Positions 55,048 through 62,552 of a DNA stretch of 64,000 nucleotides are shown here, piece after piece. Origin of the DNA: Candidatus Pelagisphaera phototrophica (GTDB taxonomy: Bacteria > Verrucomicrobiota > Verrucomicrobiia > Opitutales > Opitutaceae). The stretch lies in assembly GCF_014529625.1 (NCBI RefSeq), contig NZ_CP076039.1, positions 3,224,001-3,288,000 on the forward strand. The letters are read 5' to 3'. The number at the start of each line of letters is the position of its first letter. The first letter of the stretch is position 1. Below the pieces are notes generated by a model. That model was not told the DNA's origin, searched no databases, and worked only from the letters and a program-made list of their open reading frames with translations. Both the position numbers and the translations under genes were made by a program.

Positions 55048-55114
55048 GGTAGCGGACAATCTCCGAGTGCCCATCCGAAAAATACCTTTGGGTGCCCGGA
55101 GATCGCCCGCTACC
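55048..55114. repeat. long hairpin repeat, family A
   Basis: The arms GGTAGCGGACAATCTCCGAG with TGCCC, and GGGTGCCCGGAGATCGCCCG with CTACC, are 25 bases each and pair with three mismatches around a 17-base loop. The element ends exactly at the truncated sulfatase start. Other copies are at 31577-31646 and 57707-57819. Confidence 0.8.
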
Positions 55115-55136
55115 CATTGCCAATTCATCTATCAGC

Positions 55137-56567
55137 CTAATATATATGTTCCCCCTTTTTGGCCGCTGCATGAGCTTCACGCGTATCGAGCGGAGTCCCG
55201 GGATCGTTCTGTTCGTGCATCCAGTGATCAAGCTCGCGGCTCAAAGTGGCCTTGATTTTTGAGTACCTGGGATCACCAACCAAATCCACCATTTCGTACG
55301 GGTCTTCCGAAGTTCGATAGAGTTGTTCCGCGGGGCGCTTCATGTATCGTTTCACAATGCGTTCAGCTTCCCCCGTTTGGCCGCTTTCAAAAACCCATGT
55401 ACTCCAGTAAGGATTATTGAGGGCCCCATCCCCACGCGTACCCATGAGGTGTTTTTCGATGTAGATATCATCCGGACTCAGATTCCGAATGTAGCGAAAC
55501 TCCCCATTGGTAATCGTGCGGATTGGATACGCCGGACCTTCTGGGATATTGTTGTGGATCCCATAGGCAAAATCCCGGTGCGGTCTCGTCTCGTCTATGA
55601 GCGCTTCGCGAAAACTGGTTCCGTCGAATTCAAAATCGGCTGGATCGCCTCCCGCCAGATCCACCAGCGTCGGGGCGAAATCAGCATACTGCACGATAGC
55701 GTCCGTTCGCTTCCCAGACGGTACGCGTCCTGGCCAGCGAGCGATGAGAGCAGTATGGACTCCATTGTCCCAGTTTGTCCACTTGCAGCCGGGAAACTGA
55801 GATCCCTGTTCCGAAGTAAAAAGAACGAGCGTTTCCTTCGTTTTCCCTGTCGCCTTCAACGTATCCATTATCTCCCCGACCTGCTGATCCATGTAAGTGA
55901 TCTCGGCCAGATAACGAGCAAAGGCGTCGCGGGTTACTTCCGTATCCACCAAATAAGGAGGCAGGTCTATTTGATCGTCCGGATACTGGGAACGGTCTCC
56001 CATAACCCAAGGTACATGGGGCTCAACGAGAGCGACCACAAGGCAGAAGGGTTCGTCGCCCTCCTTCGCCATAAAGCGCTTGATGGCACCGAGGTCATGG
56101 GCCTGAGTCGGGGCTCGCACACAACTGGGGTCAAAGCCTTCCACCTTTTCAAACGGAAAAGCGGACTTTGGGGTAACATGCACCTTCCCCGAAAGCCCCA
56201 CCCGATAACCAAGCGAACCTAGATAGTGAGGGAGGCTCTTCGTGTCAGGCCGGCTTCCCGAGTGGTTCCAAGCCGCCCCATTGCGCATCGGATGCTGGCC
56301 TGAGTACATTTCGGATCGGCAAGGCTGGCACATCGCCTCGCTGAGATAAGCGTGATTGAAAAGGAGGCCCTCGCCGGCGAGCTGGTCGATGTGAGGCGTC
56401 TTCGCGTTTCGGCCTCCGTAGAGGGGAAGATCGTTGTGCGTGCAGTCGTCTGCGATCACGATCAAAACATTCGGCTGCTCGGCTGCATTGAGTAAAACGT
56501 CCGTTCCGGAAAGGGTCAGAATCGAGCACAGCACGCGAGTCGCTCGGGAAACTAGTCGGGTATTCAT
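55137..56567 (-). CDS. sulfatase (CQPCR) with SEQG metal motif
   Basis: From the ATG at 56565-56567 the protein has 476 residues; the leader (RVLCSILTLSGTDVLLNAA) is a plausible signal peptide. IADDCTHNDLPLYGGRNAKTP precedes formylglycine site CQPCR at 80-84. GKVHVTP and FTSEQGSQFPGCKWTNWDN match the variant motifs of the sulfatase at 47538-48926. RRSEMYSG-type sequence after the site reads RSEMYSGQHPMRNGA. The C-terminus (LYRTSEDPYEMVDL) is complete. It is directly upstream of the truncated sulfatase and its hairpin on the same strand. Confidence 0.92.
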   Translation of the reverse strand: MNTRLVSRATRVLCSILTLSGTDVLLNAAEQPNVLIVIADDCTHNDLPLYGGRNAKTPHIDQLAGEGLLFNHAYLSEAMCQPCRSEMYSGQHPMRNGAAWNHSGSRPDTKSLPHYLGSLGYRVGLSGKVHVTPKSAFPFEKVEGFDPSCVRAPTQAHDLGAIKRFMAKEGDEPFCLVVALVEPHVPWVMGDRSQYPDDQIDLPPYLVDTEVTRDAFARYLAEITYMDQQVGEIMDTLKATGKTKETLVLFTSEQGSQFPGCKWTNWDNGVHTALIARWPGRVPSGKRTDAIVQYADFAPTLVDLAGGDPADFEFDGTSFREALIDETRPHRDFAYGIHNNIPEGPAYPIRTITNGEFRYIRNLSPDDIYIEKHLMGTRGDGALNNPYWSTWVFESGQTGEAERIVKRYMKRPAEQLYRTSEDPYEMVDLVGDPRYSKIKATLSRELDHWMHEQNDPGTPLDTREAHAAAKKGEHIY

Positions 56568-56756
56568 AAGTGTGGCGACGCTGAACGATTTACCATTCAG
56601 CCATCGGATGAGATACTCCCACAAACCCTTCTCAACTGGAAGTCTTTTCAAGCGCTCCAATAATATCAATTTCACCAACGATCGTTGATCGCTTTCATTT
56701 TTAGAATTCTACCCACCTTCTTAACTCTAATACATTAAACAATGGTTTGAGTTAAA

Positions 56757-56783
56757 GTAGGGCAGGCTTCAAGCCTGTTTACA
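56757..56783. repeat. short palindrome, family C
   Basis: GTAGGGCAGGCTTCAAGCCTG followed by TTTAC contains the exact inverted repeat CAGGCTT/AAGCCTG. It is close to the copy at 31686-31711. It ends nine bases before the first possible ATG of the AraC gene. Confidence 0.55.
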
Positions 56784-56878
56784 CAGGTAAGATGCCTATG
56801 CTAAGCTTGATTTTCAAACCGTTGCCCCGTTCGATTTATTTCATTGCGGCAAAACGACCTTCAAGGCACACATTGGAC

Positions 56879-57685
56879 ATGCCCGAAAAGGACGCGCTAT
56901 GGATTTCCAATCACGCCGAACTTAAATTAACGGCGACTCCGGTCCTTTACCATTGCGAGCCGATCTGGAGCTGGAAAACCAGTTCCCTGTCCGGTCATGC
57001 CATTTGGGGCATTCTCGACGGGTCGGGCACACTGACGCACAACGGCGCAAGCTATAGTTTGAACCCAGGAATCTGCTTTCTTTTCAGTCCAAATGACCAA
57101 ATCGAAGCAGAACAAAATCTACTCGATCCCCTTTCACTATTTGTGGCTCGATTCGAAATACTGAATACTGAAGGCGAGACCATGCCTGCACAAGAGCTCA
57201 CGGTACCCACAGGTCCGATCCAAACATCCAACCCCACGACTCTCAAAGCGATAGCGAATCTGGCTCTTGCCTGGGACGCAGAGAACGATATTGAAAAACG
57301 AATACAGGACCACGCGCTACGCATGCTGCTACTCCTGATTGCGGATGCGTCGAGTGCATCTTATGATGAACGGATCGCCCAAGCCTCCTCACTTATCGAT
57401 TCAGACCTCGCCAGAAAATGGACCCTGGAAGAGATTAGCTCCAAGTCCGGACTCTCGCCCTCACAGTTCAGTCGACTTTTCGCCAAGCACTTTGGAGAAC
57501 CACCTATTCAGAACCTCATTCACCGCCGCATGAAAGAGGCCAAGCGACTGGTACTTGAAACCAGCTTCTCAATCGGAGAAATCTGTGCTGCAGTCGGCTA
57601 CGAGAACCAAAGCTTTTTCGAGAGGCAATTTCTCAAGCATGTCGGGTTCGATGCCCAGGCGCTTAGACGCAATCGGGCTATTTGA
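56879..57685 (+). CDS. AraC-family transcriptional regulator
   Basis: A 268-residue protein from the ATG at 56879 (MPEKDALWISNHAELK). The frame opens at 56792, but that start would sit almost inside a palindrome and adds a non-matching lead. The N-terminal cupin-like sensor domain contains HAIWGILDGSGTLTHNGASY and GICFLFSPND. The C-terminal double helix-turn-helix reads WTLEEISSKSGLSPSQFSRL and FSIGEICAAVGYENQSFFER, a textbook AraC pair. It is likely a sugar-responsive activator. Its target may be in the sulfatase island to its left, but no operator was identified. Confidence 0.88.
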   Translation: MPEKDALWISNHAELKLTATPVLYHCEPIWSWKTSSLSGHAIWGILDGSGTLTHNGASYSLNPGICFLFSPNDQIEAEQNLLDPLSLFVARFEILNTEGETMPAQELTVPTGPIQTSNPTTLKAIANLALAWDAENDIEKRIQDHALRMLLLLIADASSASYDERIAQASSLIDSDLARKWTLEEISSKSGLSPSQFSRLFAKHFGEPPIQNLIHRRMKEAKRLVLETSFSIGEICAAVGYENQSFFERQFLKHVGFDAQALRRNRAI

Positions 57686-57706
57686 GGTATTTTTCCTTCG
57701 TTTCAA

Positions 57707-57819
57707 GGTCGCGGGTGATCTCCGAGCACCCACAAAAAGTAGAACAGACATCCTGCCTGTATCGGTAAATAGATAACAGGCAGGATGCCTGTTCTACTTT
57801 TCGGAAATCGCCCGCTACC
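57707..57819. repeat. family A hairpin interrupted by a family B hairpin (nested)
   Basis: Outer arms: GGTCGCGGGTGATCTCCGAG at the left, with GGAAATCGCCCGCTACC at the right, match family A. Between them, 57738-57798 is a second hairpin with 23-base arms (AGTAGAACAGACATCCTGCC then TGT, mirrored by ACAGGCAGGATGCCTGTTCT then ACT) that pair with one mismatch around a 15-base loop. The inner unit matches the half copy at 44979-45000. The outer right arm is shortened. Confidence 0.8.
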
Positions 57820-57976
57820 CGATTCTGGAAGTCGTTGACTGAGGGAAACGGCATCTTTGATGCCCAGTAAAGGAGTTGCCTACAAGTGGCCACAACCGTC
57901 TTGAACACTTGTTGAAGCGATTTTCCTCAGATGCTTATTTGACACTCTTAATTCGGATGCCTAAGCCCTTCGGTCG

Positions 57977-58996
57977 ATGCAAAAAAGTGCAGTTCTGCTA
58001 GTAAATCTGGGATCCCCCGATTCAACTTCCGTCTCAGACGTTCGCTCCTACCTTAGGGAGTTTTTATCCGATGATCGGGTTCTAGACGCAGCAAAGCCGA
58101 TCCAGCAGTTTGTTCTCAACTGCTTCATACTGCCTACTCGGCCCAAACGATCGGCCGAAGCCTACAAGAAAGTTTGGACGGATCATGGGTCTCCTTTGAT
58201 CGTTACTAGCAAAAATGTACAAGCGTTACTCCAGGAGCGAATTGACGATCACGTCGAGTTGGCCATGCGCTACGGAGGTCCATCAATCCCTTCCGCCATC
58301 AGCAACCTGAAGGCAAAGGGAATCAATAAACTGCTTCTAGTCCCTCTCTACCCCCATTACGCCATGTCGAGTTATGAGACAGTCGTCGTTAGGGTCATGG
58401 AGGAAATCGCAGAGCAAATACCCGATATTGAAGTAGAGACGGTTCAACCCTTCTACAACGATCCAGACTACATCGAGGCGCTCTATCAATCTGCCAAACC
58501 CTACTTGGAAACCGAGTTTGACCATCTCTTGTTTTCCTACCACGGAATCCCCGCCCGTCACTTATCCAAAGCAGACTCTTCAAAAGGACACTGCCGGATC
58601 GTCAAAGACTGCTGCTCAACTTGCAGCCCTGCCCACGCAACTTGCTACAAAGCCCAAACCCTAGCGACCACCAACGCTTTCGTGGCTAGAGCGGGCCTCA
58701 CGCCTGAACAGTACTCGGTCTCCTTCCAATCCAGACTGGGACGCGAACCCTGGCTAGAACCCTACACCGACTTTATCATCCCCCAGCTCGTGAAAACGGG
58801 GAAAAAACGAATACTTGTCATGACTCCCGCCTTTGTTTCGGACTGCCTCGAGACCCTCGAAGAGATAGCCATGGAGGGTAAAGAACAATTTCTGGAAGCT
58901 GGGGGTGAGTCGTTCATCGCCATCCCTTGCTTGAACGATCACCCTGCCTGGATTGACTTTCTGGCGAAACGGGCCAGAGCCTCCTCTACCGAATAG
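57977..58996 (+). CDS. hemH: ferrochelatase
   Basis: A 339-residue protein with family hallmarks: AVLLVNLGSPDSTSVSDVRSYL, LLLVPLYPHYAMSSYETVV, LLFSYHGIPARHL with the catalytic His, and VMTPAFVSDCLETLEEI with the conserved Glu pair. It inserts Fe2+ into protoporphyrin IX, the last step of protohaem synthesis. Between the two active-site segments lies CCSTCSPAHATC, a cluster of cysteines, which in some bacterial ferrochelatases ligates a [2Fe-2S] centre; here that is only a possibility. It begins the housekeeping stretch at the right of the window and would supply the haem that the c-type cytochromes here require. Confidence 0.95.
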   Translation: MQKSAVLLVNLGSPDSTSVSDVRSYLREFLSDDRVLDAAKPIQQFVLNCFILPTRPKRSAEAYKKVWTDHGSPLIVTSKNVQALLQERIDDHVELAMRYGGPSIPSAISNLKAKGINKLLLVPLYPHYAMSSYETVVVRVMEEIAEQIPDIEVETVQPFYNDPDYIEALYQSAKPYLETEFDHLLFSYHGIPARHLSKADSSKGHCRIVKDCCSTCSPAHATCYKAQTLATTNAFVARAGLTPEQYSVSFQSRLGREPWLEPYTDFIIPQLVKTGKKRILVMTPAFVSDCLETLEEIAMEGKEQFLEAGGESFIAIPCLNDHPAWIDFLAKRARASSTE

Positions 58997-59016
58997 CGTA
59001 GGTTGTAAAGCGGGAC

Positions 59017-59030
59017 TGGGCTAGCCCAGC
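59017..59030. terminator. perfect palindrome after hemH
   Basis: CTGGGCTAGCCCAG is an exact 14-base palindrome 21 bases after the hemH stop, flanked by GTAGG and CCTAC that extend it loosely. It could end hemH transcription and also the facing transcript. There is no clear T run. Confidence 0.4.
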
Positions 59031-59061
59031 CTACTACACAATGGAGTCTGCCACCCCTTGC

Positions 59062-59747
59062 CTACAGATACGACTGGACTGCGAGATCAATATTCTTCTC
59101 GCTAGCCACACGTCCTACATAGGTGAATACATAATCGTTTTCTTTCGCACCCCATTCAGATCTCAATTGAAAATCTCGTCGTTCAAGCTTATCGAGATCC
59201 GTGTTCACTCCCCTGGAAAGAGCTCTTGTATTCTTAAAGCCAAGGCTCTTCAGCTCGTTCGCCATCTGCTTGGTAGGTGCCAAAGTACAGCCACACGAAT
59301 CATGGGCAATACGGAGAAACACCAAAATGAAATCACGAATCAACCCGATGTCGTAATGCCCCGTGTATTGGTGAAATTTCGTATGATACGTTGAGAAAGC
59401 GGGGATCCCCAAAATGCTAGCCGCCCACAAAGCAGTCAGACCTAGAGGACCTTCGGTAGCGACATGAATAATATCGGGAGGGTTGCGGCTCCATTCTCGC
59501 AGCAAGCGGTACGCGCTTGGCTGACCCATCCTCAATCCATCATACCCAGGCGATGGGATTCCCGCCACGAGGAGCTCGCTTAACCTACCCCCAAAAGATC
59601 GAGATGTTTACGTTCTCCCTTTTGATTCGGCCGTACTACTTGAACTTCGAATTCCTTGAGGCGCAACCCTTCCGCCAGGTGCCCCAATGTCATCAAAACC
59701 CCATTGAATTCGGGCGGAAAGGTTTCCGTCACGAGCACCAATTTCAT
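59062..59747 (-). pseudogene. broken GT4-family glycosyltransferase
   Basis: From the ATG at 59745-59747 the sequence reads LVLVTETFPPEFNGVLMTLG, HLAEGLRLKEFEVQVVRP, then HLDLLGVG and a stop. One frame over, GGRLSELLVAGIPSPGYDGL continues, with IIHVATEGPLGLTALWAA, FSTYHTKFHQYTGHYDI, LAPTKQMANELKSLGF and YVGRVASEKNIDLAVQSYL, after which a TAG ends it. The frame break is at the C5 run 59588-59592. The product resembles N-terminal halves of phosphatidyl-myo-inositol mannosyltransferase/GT4 enzymes, and the C-terminal nucleotide-sugar domain is nearly all missing. Even with the frameshift corrected it would be truncated. Confidence 0.8.
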
Positions 59748-59771
59748 TGGAAAAAGGAAATCTCGGAGGAT

Positions 59772-60515
59772 CTACTGCGGGATCGGCGGCAATCCCAATG
59801 CAGCGGGATCGGGCCCTAGAACTTTTAACAGTTCCACTTCAAAAATAAGTGCCGAAGCCGGAGGGACACCAGGGTTTCCTTGTTCACCGTATCCGAGCTT
59901 GGCGGGTACGTACAGCTTCACCTTTCCCCCTTCACCGATCAACTGAAGCCCTTGGGTCCAACCTGGAATTACTGAATTCAAGACGAACTCCGAAGGCTCA
60001 TTCCGCTGGTAAGAGCTGTCAAACTCAACCCCATCGAGAAAAGTACCCACATAGTGACAGCTCACCTTATCATTCTTCCCGGGCTTTCGATCACTTCCCT
60101 TTTCAATGATTTGAAAATAAAGACCCGTGGCAAGCGACTGGTAACCGGGTTGCCCGACAATGGAATCGAAAAACTCAAGCTCCTCTTCCCGGTTTCGTTT
60201 CATCTGGTCCTGCCGGACCATCTCTTCGCGCTCGGCAAAGTAGTTCTGCATCGGATCCAGAGACTTCGACAGATCTGTTGGAGGATCCTCGCGATTCACG
60301 TACCGTTTCATCCCTCTCGAAATGGCGTCTACTTCGGCATCCGTGATCTCAAGACCGCCTAGGTTAAACCTTTCCGAAAGGAGGAACCCCCAAGTCTCGA
60401 GAAGCTCCATCGAGGTGAATTCTGCAACCTCCTCCCGCAAAACCTCTTCAGGCGATTGACCTGTCAGACTAAAACTCGTGGAAAAGAATGCTAGGAAAGC
60501 GATTTGCTTCTTCAT
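59772..60515 (-). CDS. FKBP-type peptidyl-prolyl isomerase, exported
   Basis: From the ATG at 60513-60515 the protein has 247 residues with signal peptide MKKQIAFLAFFSTSFSLTGQ. The first half is a helical region rich in Glu and Arg (residues about 22-130), like the FkpA/Mip dimerisation domain. The C-terminal FKBP domain contains KNDKVSCHYVGTFLDGVEFDS, SVIPGWTQGLQLIGEGGKVK and VPAKLGYGEQGNPGVPPAS. It probably assists folding of periplasmic and outer-membrane proteins. A 5' in-frame extension to 60662 is unlikely. Confidence 0.93.
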   Translation of the reverse strand: MKKQIAFLAFFSTSFSLTGQSPEEVLREEVAEFTSMELLETWGFLLSERFNLGGLEITDAEVDAISRGMKRYVNREDPPTDLSKSLDPMQNYFAEREEMVRQDQMKRNREEELEFFDSIVGQPGYQSLATGLYFQIIEKGSDRKPGKNDKVSCHYVGTFLDGVEFDSSYQRNEPSEFVLNSVIPGWTQGLQLIGEGGKVKLYVPAKLGYGEQGNPGVPPASALIFEVELLKVLGPDPAALGLPPIPQ

Positions 60516-61186
60516 AAATGACGCGTTTTCAAAAAGATACCTCTCGTAAAGACGAATGGGCAGAAACCTTGTCAAGGAGCAGTACCCATACGTTGAAAAG
60601 CAAGAACTAGCGAAAAAAGGTGAATTGTAAACGACCAAAACTAAACGCGGCCACATGAGCAACGAAATCTTCTAGATCAGCGGCGCCGGCGTAATAACGA
60701 CTGCCAAAGAGAGCAAGGGATCGAATTTACTCGAACTCACGATCACCTTTCGACTCAAGGATAAGGCAGAAATCGAGACCGCAAGAAGCCGACTGAAAAA
60801 GATCCATTTCAGCAAACGGAGCTCGCTTGCGCGCATTAGTCTGGAGATCATCGCAACCCGCCCCCAAAAGTGATTCGGGATCGTCTCATCCTCGACTGTG
60901 AGGCATTCCTATATGCCTCCTCGTCCCCTTGCACGCCATACTACAAAGAGCTGTTAAAGCCCGGGAGACATGGCGGATGCCAGCATGGATCGAGGACTAT
61001 CTTCTGTTCTCTGAAGACCCAAACAGGATCATCGATTTCTACCAAAAGCGTTTGCAGGTACTGTAGCGAGAACAGGTTATAAGGTCCACTTACGAGGTCG
61101 CGATTGCTTCCAATATTACCGGCAGAATTGATGCCGGCATCTTTTCGTTGCATTCCCGTTTTTAGCGCTTTCTAAATCGTCTCTGA
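60516..61186. other. gap with a possible decayed small gene
   Basis: At 60655-60873 (plus) an ATG opens MSNEIF, a TAG stop, then an intact-looking stretch ISGAGVITTAKESKGSNLLE through HFSKRSSLARISLEIIATRP to a stop. It may be a small gene with a point-mutated codon, but no family was recognised. Another readable patch (MPAWIEDYLLFSEDPNRIID near 60993-61070) lies in a frame with stops upstream. A weak hairpin (CCGGCA/TGCCGG) precedes purD at 61118-61136. Confidence 0.35.
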
Positions 61187-62479
61187 ATGTCAGACCAATC
61201 CTCTCTCACCGTACTTGTCGTTGGCTCCGGCGGACGTGAACACACTCTCGTAAATGCTTGCGTAAACAGTCCGCTCGTAAAACGGACCCTCGCGGCGCCT
61301 GGGAACCCAGGTATGGCCGCGATTTGCGAATGCGAACCAGTCGCAGCTGACAACGTAGATGGGGTGGTCGGACTGGCAGAGAGTGAGAGCGTAGATTTTG
61401 TCATCGTCGGACCCGAGGTTCCGCTTTGCCTGGGGCTGGTCGACCGACTGAACGACAAGGGAATCCTAGCTTATGGCCCCAAAGCGGACGGCGCCCGATT
61501 TGAAGGCAGCAAGACCTACACCAAGGAGCTACTGCTCAAATACAAAATCCCAACTGGAGCCGCAGCCAATTTCACAGAATCCGAGGCCGCTATTCAATAT
61601 CTAGATACCGCTAGCTTCCCTATTGTCATAAAGGCTGATGGGCTCGCAGCGGGTAAAGGTGTAGTCATCGCCGAGGATTTCGAAACTGCCAAAAAGGCTG
61701 TAGTCGACATGATTGACGGCGGCGCTTTTGGGGAAAGCGGTAAGTCAGTTCTTATCGAAGAGTGTCTTGTTGGTGAGGAAACATCAATCCACGCAATCGT
61801 ATCCGGAAAAGACTACGTCATTCTACCTTCGAGCCAAGATCACAAGCAAGTTCACGAGGGTGACGTCGGCCCCAATACAGGGGGAATGGGCGCTTACTCT
61901 CCAGCCGATTTGATAGACGATGCGATGATGCAACGTATCGAAGCCGAAATCGTCAAGCCCAGTGTCGACGGGATTGCGGCTGAAGGGATAGACTTTCGCG
62001 GAACCCTTTTCATTGGTCTAATGATGACTGCTACTGGCCCCAAAGTGCTGGAGTATAACACCCGGTTTGGAGATCCTGAAACTCAAGTGTTGATCACTCG
62101 CCTGGAGACCGACCCAGTCAAAATCATGCTGGCGGCCGCAAAGGGCAAGCTGGGAGAGATCAACGTGAAAGTAAAAGACGAATACGCCATGGTTGTTGTC
62201 CTTGCCGCAGAGGGCTACCCCAATCGCTATCGGAAAGGCGACCCAATTTCTTTCCCGGATTCGATGGGAGACAACCAATTCATATTCCACGCGGGAACAA
62301 AGGCCGACGACGCTGGAAATATAGTTACAAACGGAGGCCGAGTTCTTGGAGTTACCGCTCTAGGAGCCAATCTTCCCGAGGCTCGCGACAAAGCCTACAA
62401 GCTATCCGATAGAGTTGACTACAAGTCCAAGTACTTGCGACGTGACATCGGAGCCAAAGAGCTAGCACGAACGGAATGA
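61187..62479 (+). CDS. purD: phosphoribosylamine-glycine ligase (GAR synthetase)
   Basis: A 430-residue cytoplasmic enzyme of purine synthesis joining phosphoribosylamine and glycine with ATP. The N-domain begins LTVLVVGSGGREHTLVNACV. The ATP-grasp part contains FPIVIKADGLAAGKGVVIAE, VLIEECLVGEETSIHAIV and the signature DHKQVHEGDVGPNTGGMGAY, then LEYNTRFGDPETQVLI. The C-terminal domain (YAMVVVLAAEGYPNRYRKGD) is complete. Its length matches the family. It has its own promoter region after a long gap. Confidence 0.97.
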   Translation: MSDQSSLTVLVVGSGGREHTLVNACVNSPLVKRTLAAPGNPGMAAICECEPVAADNVDGVVGLAESESVDFVIVGPEVPLCLGLVDRLNDKGILAYGPKADGARFEGSKTYTKELLLKYKIPTGAAANFTESEAAIQYLDTASFPIVIKADGLAAGKGVVIAEDFETAKKAVVDMIDGGAFGESGKSVLIEECLVGEETSIHAIVSGKDYVILPSSQDHKQVHEGDVGPNTGGMGAYSPADLIDDAMMQRIEAEIVKPSVDGIAAEGIDFRGTLFIGLMMTATGPKVLEYNTRFGDPETQVLITRLETDPVKIMLAAAKGKLGEINVKVKDEYAMVVVLAAEGYPNRYRKGDPISFPDSMGDNQFIFHAGTKADDAGNIVTNGGRVLGVTALGANLPEARDKAYKLSDRVDYKSKYLRRDIGAKELARTE

Positions 62480-62552
62480 TTCCTCCGCGAAGCGATTAGT
62501 ACCTTATAAATCGGGATGCGGCAAACAGCCGCCACGATCGAGTGGCGAGACC

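Noticed and set aside
55323-56222. 299-codon open frame on the plus strand
   Set aside because: Antisense to the CQPCR sulfatase; composition is that of a mirror frame.
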